From NCBI GenBank assembly GCA_017411125.1, contig JAFPNP010000175.1, positions 1 to 7,976 of the forward strand: a stretch of DNA of 7,976 nt. The letters run 5' to 3'. The DNA is from Kiritimatiellia bacterium. GTDB lineage: Bacteria > Verrucomicrobiota > Kiritimatiellia > RFP12 > UBA1067. Position numbers and translations under genes: made by a program. The notes beneath the pieces were generated by a model that saw only the letters and a program-made list of their open reading frames with translations, was not told the DNA's origin and did not search any database. Shown here piece after piece: positions 1 to 6,600 of the stretch. Every line of letters begins with the position of its first letter. Position 1 is the first letter of the stretch.

Positions 1-1
1 A

Positions 2-1357
2 GCCAAGACCGGCTGCAAATGGACGCGTCCCGCGACGCGCGCAGAGGCCGTGGAGAACTGGATCCGCGACGTGAAGGCGGCCGGCGTGAAAGCCGCCAGG
101 GAGACGACTTCCGCGAATGCCATAAACGCGCATTTCGACAGACTGCGCAATGGCGGCGCAAAGCCTGTCGCGCGGAAGTGGCCGGACGGCTCGCCAATGG
201 ACGCATGGTTCGCGGACAAGTCGCCGGTCGACGAGGCTAAACTCGGGCGTCTTCGCCGCGCGGAGGAGTTCGGCGCGAAACCGGATTCGGACGCCATGCA
301 GACCGAAAAACTTCAGGGTACGATCGATGCAATCGCTTCCTCCGGCGGCGGCGTGCTGGTGCTTGGGCCGGGGGTGTGGAACACTTCCTCGATATTCTTC
401 AAGCCGGGCGTCCATCTCAAGCTGGAAAACGGGGCGGTGTTGAAAGGCCCGGCGGACGGAGGCGACACTCCGCGCCGCATGACGAGGATGATGGGGCTGA
501 CGTTCGAGTACAACGTTGCGCTTGTGAACGCCGACCGCTGCGACGGTTTCACGCTGTACGGGTCGGGGACGATCGACGGAAACGGGCGCAAGACATGGGA
601 GACGTTCTGGCCGCAGAGACGCAAGAGCAAAAAGTTCCATGACGCTGCGCTGCCGCGTCCGCGCAACGTCTACGTGTCCAATTCCAGGGATGTGCGCGTG
701 TCCGGCATTGCAATCAAGGATTCCCATTTCTGGACGACGCACTTCTACAAATGCGAGCGCTTGAAGATCGACAACGTACGCATCACCGCGCCGGGGCCGA
801 AGACGCCTCCCGCTTCGCCAAGTACCGACGGCATCGATCTCGATGCGGTGAAAGACGCGCACATATGGGGCGCGTACATCGACGTGAACGACGACGCGAT
901 TGCCTTGAAGGGCGGCAAGAACTACGGATGCGAGAAACTGCCGGAGAACGGCGGCAATTTCAACGTGCTTGTGGAGAACTGCGTGTTCGGCCCGGTCAAC
1001 CACTCCGCGGTGACGTGCGGGTCCGAGGCGTTCCTCTGCCGCAACATAGTCGTGCGCAACTGCGAACTGCGCGGATGCGGAAATCTCCTGAACCTTAAAT
1101 CCCGTCCCGACACGGCGCAGTTGTACGAAAACATTCTCGTGGAAAACGTGGGCGGGACGTGCCGCAACGTGTTCGCGATGCGTCCCTGGTCGCAGTGGTT
1201 CACTCTGCCGTCTGGAGTGGACAAGCAGCCGACGCGGGCGGCGAACGTCGTTTTCCGCAATTGCAGCGCAAAGGGCGGCGAAAACGTGAAGCTCGATCCG
1301 TCGTTCATGAAGCTGGAGGGCTACGTTTCTCCGTCTGGCCGCCAGACGGCGCCGTGA
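2..1357 (+). CDS. GH28-family (polygalacturonase-like) glycoside hydrolase, 5' partial
   Basis: Probable right-handed beta-helix glycosidase of family GH28, which hydrolyses galacturonan/pectin-type or related glycans, normally outside the cytoplasm. Numbering from the GTG at 50, the conserved order is present: FGAKPDS entry strand (about 74-80), STDGIDLD (258-265, with the NTDG-motif Asp at 260), DDAIALKGG (catalytic Asp pair 281-282), CGSEA (323-327) and NLKSR (348-352). The 21-residue spacing from D260 to D281 matches that between the catalytic Asp residues of fungal polygalacturonases. The usual GHG histidine motif is replaced by CGSE; GSE-type versions occur in bacterial GH28 enzymes, so this does not by itself mean inactivity. 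The frame is open to the window edge (AKTGCKWTRP... precedes the GTG), so the true start, and any signal peptide, probably lie upstream. About 75-90 residues ahead of the beta-helix are unassigned. Substrate cannot be told from sequence; a rhamnogalacturonase or xylogalacturonase role is equally possible. Confidence 0.88.
   Translation, partial: AKTGCKWTRPATRAEAVENWIRDVKAAGVKAARETTSANAINAHFDRLRNGGAKPVARKWPDGSPMDAWFADKSPVDEAKLGRLRRAEEFGAKPDSDAMQTEKLQGTIDAIASSGGGVLVLGPGVWNTSSIFFKPGVHLKLENGAVLKGPADGGDTPRRMTRMMGLTFEYNVALVNADRCDGFTLYGSGTIDGNGRKTWETFWPQRRKSKKFHDAALPRPRNVYVSNSRDVRVSGIAIKDSHFWTTHFYKCERLKIDNVRITAPGPKTPPASPSTDGIDLDAVKDAHIWGAYIDVNDDAIALKGGKNYGCEKLPENGGNFNVLVENCVFGPVNHSAVTCGSEAFLCRNIVVRNCELRGCGNLLNLKSRPDTAQLYENILVENVGGTCRNVFAMRPWSQWFTLPSGVDKQPTRAANVVFRNCSAKGGENVKLDPSFMKLEGYVSPSGRQTAP
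1331..1349 (+). terminator. Short GC-rich hairpin at the 3' end of the GH28 gene (possible terminator)
   Basis: Perfect inverted repeat, 8-bp arms CCGTCTGG/CCAGACGG with a 3-base loop, ending 5 bases before the GH28 stop codon. The stem is strong for its size, but no T-run follows it (the next bases are CGCCGTGACGGG), so it is not a canonical intrinsic terminator. It could slow or end transcription ahead of the downstream promoter, protect a 3' end, or be a by-product of the codons for PSGRQT. Weak call. Confidence 0.25.
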
Positions 1358-1398
1358 CGGGAAAAATCGAGGCACGACGGACGGAGTGCGTAAAATTA

Positions 1399-1407
1399 TG
1401 GTATAAT
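1399..1407 (+). promoter_or_regulatory. Extended -10 promoter upstream of the DUF1080 gene
   Basis: TGgTATAAT is a perfect extended -10 element (TG at 1399-1400, consensus TATAAT at 1402-1407) in an AT-rich patch within otherwise GC-rich DNA. No good -35 hexamer is seen at 16-18 bases spacing, which is tolerated for extended -10 promoters. Transcription would be expected to begin about 6-8 bases after the hexamer, at roughly 1413-1416, at or just before the ATG at 1416. The element sits within an inverted repeat (AAATTAT at 1393-1399, ATAATTT at 1403-1409, 3-base spacer). It probably drives the DUF1080-lpxK-SNF2 run. Confidence 0.7.
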
Positions 1408-1415
1408 TTCCTGCC

Positions 1416-2414
1416 ATGAAGAACTCTATGTCAAAATCGTTTGTGGCGGGAGTGATCTCCGCCGGTCTTGTTTCGTTCACTGCCTGCACTTCGCTTGCCG
1501 ACGGCTGCTGCAATGCCGGAGGCGCCGAGGGGCGCTGGGCCATGCAGAAGCCGGGGGCGTACTGGCTTGGCGTGTGCAGCAAAGGCGGTAAGCCTTCGGC
1601 ATCGATTCTCTGGGGCGGCGGTTCGCCCGTCGGGCAGTACGACGTGAAGATCGACGGCGCCGTGGCGACCATGAAGCAGGGTGCGGGCAAGGGACGATAC
1701 CGCGCGACCACGCTGAAAGCGTCTGGCAATGAGGCCGAGATCACCACGCAAATCTACAACGGCAAAAACGAACCGCAGGGCAGGCCCGAGGTGTTGAAAG
1801 CCAAGCGCATTCCCGCGCTTCCGCCCGCGCCGGACGTCGCCAAGGCCGAGTTCGGCAAGCCTGTCGATCTGCTTGCCGGCGGAATGGACGGGTGGGTTTC
1901 GATGAATCCGAAGAACCATTTCGGCTGGTCGGTGAAGGACGGCGTGCTGTCCAACCGCATCAAGCGCAAGCCCAACGGCAAGCCGGACGGCGCGAGCGCG
2001 AACCTCGTGACGAAGCGCCGCGACTTCTTCGACTTCAAGCTTTCCTACGACGTGCGCGTGCTGCCCGGCTGCAACTCCGGCGTGTACCTGCGCGGCATCT
2101 ACGAACTGCAGGTGCTTGACAGTTTCGGCAAGCGCGTGGACTGCCACAACATGGCCGCCCTCTACGGGCGCATCACGCCCAAGGTCGCGGCGGAGAAGCC
2201 CGCGAACGAGTGGCAGCATGTCGATGCCACGCTCTACAAGCGCCACCTCACCGTCGTCCTCAACGGCGTGAAGATCATCGACAACCAGCCTGTCCTCGGC
2301 TGCACCGGCGGAGCCATCACGAGCGACGAGTTCGTGCCCGGCCCGATCTACCTGCAAGGCGACCATTCGGACGCGGACTTCCGCAACATGGTTCTTACGC
2401 CTATAGTCAAGTAA
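1416..2414 (+). CDS. Exported DUF1080 (3-keto-disaccharide hydrolase family) protein
   Basis: A 332-residue protein with an export signal: Lys at 2 and 7, then a hydrophobic stretch (about 9-23). Cleavage could be by signal peptidase II at C24 (FTA|C fits a relaxed lipobox) or signal peptidase I after A28 (SLA|DG), so lipoprotein versus soluble periplasmic/secreted is unresolved. Residues about 35-130 form a small Gly-rich beta domain (GRWAMQKPGAYWLG...) of the kind that precedes DUF1080 in PVC bacteria. A Pro-rich linker (133-139) leads to the DUF1080 lectin-like beta-sandwich (about 145-332), with marks such as GWSVKDGVLSN, FDFKLSYDVRVLPGCNSGVYLRG, YELQVLDSFG and the terminal PIYLQGDHSDADFRNMVLTPI. 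Characterised family members act on 3-keto-glycosides; the substrate here is unknown. The start may be 1416 or the in-frame ATG at 1428; neither has a clear Shine-Dalgarno. It lies 58 bases after the GH28 gene and 3 bases before lpxK. Confidence 0.87.
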   Translation: MKNSMSKSFVAGVISAGLVSFTACTSLADGCCNAGGAEGRWAMQKPGAYWLGVCSKGGKPSASILWGGGSPVGQYDVKIDGAVATMKQGAGKGRYRATTLKASGNEAEITTQIYNGKNEPQGRPEVLKAKRIPALPPAPDVAKAEFGKPVDLLAGGMDGWVSMNPKNHFGWSVKDGVLSNRIKRKPNGKPDGASANLVTKRRDFFDFKLSYDVRVLPGCNSGVYLRGIYELQVLDSFGKRVDCHNMAALYGRITPKVAAEKPANEWQHVDATLYKRHLTVVLNGVKIIDNQPVLGCTGGAITSDEFVPGPIYLQGDHSDADFRNMVLTPIVK

Positions 2415-2417
2415 GGC

Positions 2418-3599
2418 GTGCGCAAGCAGAAAGTCAGCTACGTCGAGCGGCTCGAACGTTCGCTCGTCAAGATAATCCAGCAGCCGGGCGCGGACCTGAA
2501 CCGCTCCGGCGGCGTGCGCGCGCTGCTGGTGTTTCTCAATTGCATTTCAAAAGTGTTCCAGCTCGTGGTGGCGGTGCGGTACTGTTTCTACAACTGGGGC
2601 GTGCTGCGTCGTTTCCCGCTTGGCTGCCAGGTGATTTCGATCGGCAACGTCACGGCGGGCGGTACGGGAAAGACGCCCGTCACGGAGAAGTTCGCGCGTG
2701 AGCTTTCCGCCGCCGGACGCAAGGTGGCCATTCTTTCGCGGGGATACCGCCGGAAGGAGGCGCCGTGGTGGCGGCGGGCGTTTTCGCAGGTGGTAGAGCC
2801 TCCGCTCGTCGTCTCCGACGGCCGCCAGATCAAGCTTGACGCCGCGACCGGCGGCGACGAGCCGTACATGCTCGCGTCGAACCTGCCCGGCGTGTGCGTG
2901 CTCGTGGACCGCAACCGCGTGAAGGCCGGCCGCTACGCAGTTTCGCGCTTCGGCTGCGACACGCTGATTCTCGACGACGGTTTCCAGTACCAGCGTCTGA
3001 AGCACTCGCTGGAAGTAGTGCTCGTCGACAAGACCAATCCTTTCGGCAACGGACACATGCTGCCGCGCGGCGTTCTCCGCGAACCGGCAAGCCACATCTC
3101 CCGCGCCGACTTCATATTCCTCACGAAGTCCGATGGCGACTCCGCCGCCGTGCGCGAGCAGATACGCGGATACAACAAGACGGCGGAGATAATCGAATGT
3201 CGTCATGCGCCGCGCATCCTGAAGGATGTTTGGAGCCGCGAGGAGCTGCCGCTTGAATGGCTCAAGGGCAAGACGCTCACCACGCTCTCCGGCATCGCCG
3301 TGCCGCAGGGCTTCGAGAACTCGCTTCGCAAACTCGGCGCGCGCGTCATATGGTGCGAACGGTACGCGGACCACCACCGGTACGATTCGTCCGAGATAAT
3401 ATACGCGCTCAACAAGACGGCCGACCTCCATGCCGACGCGCTGATAACCACGGAAAAAGACGCCGTGCGTTTTCCCCGCTTCGAGACGACGCCCGTCCCG
3501 TGCTACTATCTGCGGGTGGACATCGAGATCATCAAGGGGGCCGAGAACTTCGCGTCCGCCGTCGACCACATCTGCAACGTCAAATCCCGAAGACGGTAG
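2418..3599 (+). CDS. lpxK: Tetraacyldisaccharide 4'-kinase (lipid A biosynthesis)
   Basis: LpxK transfers phosphate from ATP to the 4' position of the tetraacyl-disaccharide 1-phosphate in the Raetz pathway, at the cytoplasmic face of the inner membrane. Visible features: an amphipathic/hydrophobic N-terminal segment (about 33-60) that anchors the protein, a Walker A loop GNVTAGGTGKTP (76-87), ILSRGYRRK (105-113), GDEP (146-149), DDGFQ (186-190, the Walker B-like region), FGNGHMLPRGVLREP, LSGIAVPQGFENSL, YADHHRY and ITTEKDAVRF near the C-terminus. At 393 residues it is somewhat longer than the 328-residue E. coli enzyme. The GTG at 2418 is preferred because the residues after it (YVERLERSLVKII) match the usual LpxK N-terminal helix; the next in-frame candidate, GTG 2514, would remove it. 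TAAGG lies at 2412-2416, too close to act as a good Shine-Dalgarno, so translational coupling to the DUF1080 gene is likely. No lpx partner is next to it. Confidence 0.96.
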   Translation: MRKQKVSYVERLERSLVKIIQQPGADLNRSGGVRALLVFLNCISKVFQLVVAVRYCFYNWGVLRRFPLGCQVISIGNVTAGGTGKTPVTEKFARELSAAGRKVAILSRGYRRKEAPWWRRAFSQVVEPPLVVSDGRQIKLDAATGGDEPYMLASNLPGVCVLVDRNRVKAGRYAVSRFGCDTLILDDGFQYQRLKHSLEVVLVDKTNPFGNGHMLPRGVLREPASHISRADFIFLTKSDGDSAAVREQIRGYNKTAEIIECRHAPRILKDVWSREELPLEWLKGKTLTTLSGIAVPQGFENSLRKLGARVIWCERYADHHRYDSSEIIYALNKTADLHADALITTEKDAVRFPRFETTPVPCYYLRVDIEIIKGAENFASAVDHICNVKSRRR

Positions 3600-3615
3600 T
3601 ATTCGTCCGTTTCCC

Positions 3616-6600
3616 ATGACGCTTGAAGCATACAATTCCATGGGTGAGGCGCAGCGGTTTGCCGTTGCGATGTTCACTTACGTGCCGTACCCGCTGGACC
3701 AATATATGCTCGACAGCCTGTTCGGCAGCCGTTTTCGCTCGAAGTCCGTCCGAGTCGAGTCAGTCATCAAGGAGCTGATGGCGCGCAATATCATTGCAAA
3801 TCCTTCCGCAAACTCCCGTGCGAAAGCCGGCAATGCGGGATTCCTTGCCAAGGATCTGACCCGGATTTTCGACGGGGCGGCGGCCAGCGAGTGGCTTCCG
3901 GACGCGACCGATCTCAGAAAGGCGTTCGACCGCGGCAATGTGCCCGGCGGTGCGAGTTCGATGACGCTCGAGGCGCAGGCCGAGGGGGTGCGCGTCCTCG
4001 CCGGTGGTTCGGGTGCCATGGCGTCGGAGCAGCTTGCCAGGGCGCTTGTCGTCCCCGATGGTTTTGCCGTCGCCCGCGGCGCATCGTGGCACGCCGCGAG
4101 GTTGTTGATCGACGAACCTGATTTCTTCATTGCCAAAAGCACCGACCCGCTTGTCCGCCTGATGCGTTATTGGCTCAATGCCAGATTCGTGCTTGGGCGC
4201 GACGTGCGTCGGGCGCTGCTTGCGCTGGAGGCCGCTTTCCGTATGGGCGGGGCGTGGGATTGGCGGCTCGTTGCGTCCTTCGCCACACATTGTTTCTGGG
4301 TTGGATGGCGTAAGGGGTTGGATGCCGCCGCCGACGTTTCCAGAATTTCCGGCAGCGACAGGGAGAAAGAAGAGTTGGCTTTTATACTGAATGGGTGCAA
4401 GTTTGCGTTTGACGGCGACTTCGCAAACGCGGACTTGTCGTTCAAGGCAGCCGACAGACTGGATAGCGACTTGAAGAAGTATGGAGCGGCGGACGTCGAA
4501 TGCCGCCAGGTGGACAACGTTGCGGAACGGCTGCTCGCCGCCATGTGCGCCGCCGTCGCCAAACCGGAGAAAATCGCCAAGACGCGACCTGCCCAGGTCA
4601 TGGCGCGGACGTGGCGCGATAGCGGGCTGTGGTGTGGAAGGCACTGCCCGGAGGAACTGTATGCGGACGCGATAACGCGCATATCGCAAGCGTTTACGCA
4701 GGGCTGGAAAAAGGTGCATATGCAGCGTGGCGAGTTGTTGGGCGCAGCAGGCGGCAAGCAGACGTTTCGGCCGTTTTCGTCGTTGCTGTGCGCATGGGAT
4801 TTCAGGATGCTTGCGGCGGGCCGCGCGGCGATGCGCGCCAAGACGGCCAAGATCCTTCCGGTCGCAGAGCGAGCTGAGCGGGAAGGATATGTCAATATCG
4901 CCCAGTTGTATCTCACGCTTCTTTCAGGCGGATACGATGAGGCCGCAGCGGCGGATTTCGTGAAGCGTGTCGGCGCGTCGTCTGTCAAGTTCCTTCCTGA
5001 AATCGGCAAGGACGACGAGTGGAAGGCGATGCTGGGCGCCGTTCGAAAGGCGGTCAAGGATGCGAAGCAGGCTGAAAGCCGCGAGGAAGAGGAACCTTCG
5101 GAAAGGGTGTTCTGGCGCGTGACGGTCGAAAAGCCCACGACGAAGGACGGTGCGTTCACGCTCATGGAGATTGAGCCTGTATTGCGGAGGCGAGACGATT
5201 CCGACGACGATGGCGGCGACGGCAGTCCGATTTCACGCTGGGATTTCGACAGGAAAAGGGTGCGGATGGCGTTTTCGGACAAGGACATGATCATTTTGAA
5301 CGTTCTCAATCGCGGCGGCGCGTCTGAGAGCGCATTGGAATCGGAGGCGTTGGAAAAATTCGTAGGTCTGGACAATGTGTTGCTGCGAATCGTCAAGCCG
5401 GGGCAGAGCCTTTATTTCTATGGCAATAACGCTGCGCCGCCATTGAAGCGCGTGAATGTAGTTGCGGGGCGGTGTGAGATGCGCTCGTCGGTGTCGGCGG
5501 ACGGCGGCGTGACGCTGTCGGTTCCAAAGTGGGCTGTCGAGGCGGATGGAAATGTCGTTTTGAAGCCTGTGGACGACGGCACGGTTGCGGTCGTGACGTT
5601 GTCGGGCGGCGTCAGGAAACTGCTCGCCGCTTTTCGAGACCTTGGAACCGATGGAAGAATCAACATCCCGCCGGCGGCGATGAAAGATGCGGCGCCGCTT
5701 ATCGAAGAGATCGCCGGATTGATTCCCGTGGCTGCGCCCACGGAGGCGGAGAAGGCGAAGCTCAGGCGTGTTGCGGCGTCTGCTTCGCTTGCAGCCAGAC
5801 TGGCGTTCTCCGGCGATGTGCTTTCCGTACGCATCGTGGCGAAGCCGCTCGCCGCCATGCCGTCGCTTGCGGTCGAGCCGGGCGAGGGGCAGTCGGAGAA
5901 GGTGATTGCGGATGCGTCCGGCAGCTATCTTCTGGTGCGCGATCTTGCGGCGGAGGGCGAACGGCTGGCGGGCGTGAAGACCGCGCTCGCCGGGTTCGAG
6001 ACTTGGCACGACGGCAGGTCTTCGTGGAATATAGAGGACGTTTCCGGCGCATTGGATTTTCTCGTGGCGCTGAAGGCCATTGCCGGCGCGGACAAGGACG
6101 GGTTCTCAATGGAATGGATGGACGAGAAGAAGGTGACCGTTGCGTCCGCGCCGAAAAGCGGGGCGAGCCTTGGCTCGACGCGTGCGGCGGAGGATTGGTT
6201 CCGGGTGGACGGAGAGTTCACGCTGGATGACGGGCGCGTCCTTTCGGTCGCGAAGATGCTGGATGCCGCTAAGTCCCGCGTGGGCGACTACGTGAAGCTT
6301 TCCGAGGGCGACTACGTGCGGCTCACCAAAGCGATGGCGCGGCAGATTTCCGCTTTGGCCGCCGCCTGCAGACGAAGGGGCGATGGCGTCGAGGTGCCGA
6401 AAGCGGCGATCCCGATGCTCGATGGCGCGTTTGGCGCCGGCGAGGATTCGCTTGAGCTGCCAGCCGCCATGGCGAAAACGGCCGAGGAGATCCGCTCGGA
6501 GTTCGCCCGCCGTCCGACCGTCCCGCGAAATCTGGCGGCAGAACTGCGCCCATACCAGACAGATGGCTACAAGTGGCTTTCGCGGCTGGCCGGATGTGGG

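Noticed and set aside
1431..2366. Long open frame on the minus strand (311 codons) opposite the DUF1080 gene
   Set aside because: High-GC codon bias leaves antisense frames open; the translation is low-complexity and rich in His, Arg, Ala and Val, while the + strand has a clear family match and promoter.
2547..3677. Minus-strand open frame (376 codons) opposite lpxK
   Set aside because: Fully explained as a shadow of lpxK; no recognisable motif, and the + frame carries all LpxK signatures.
4167..5396. Minus-strand open frame (409 codons) opposite the SNF2 N-terminal region
   Set aside because: Ser/Arg/Ala-rich composition typical of an antisense shadow; the + frame runs uninterrupted through it to the helicase motor.
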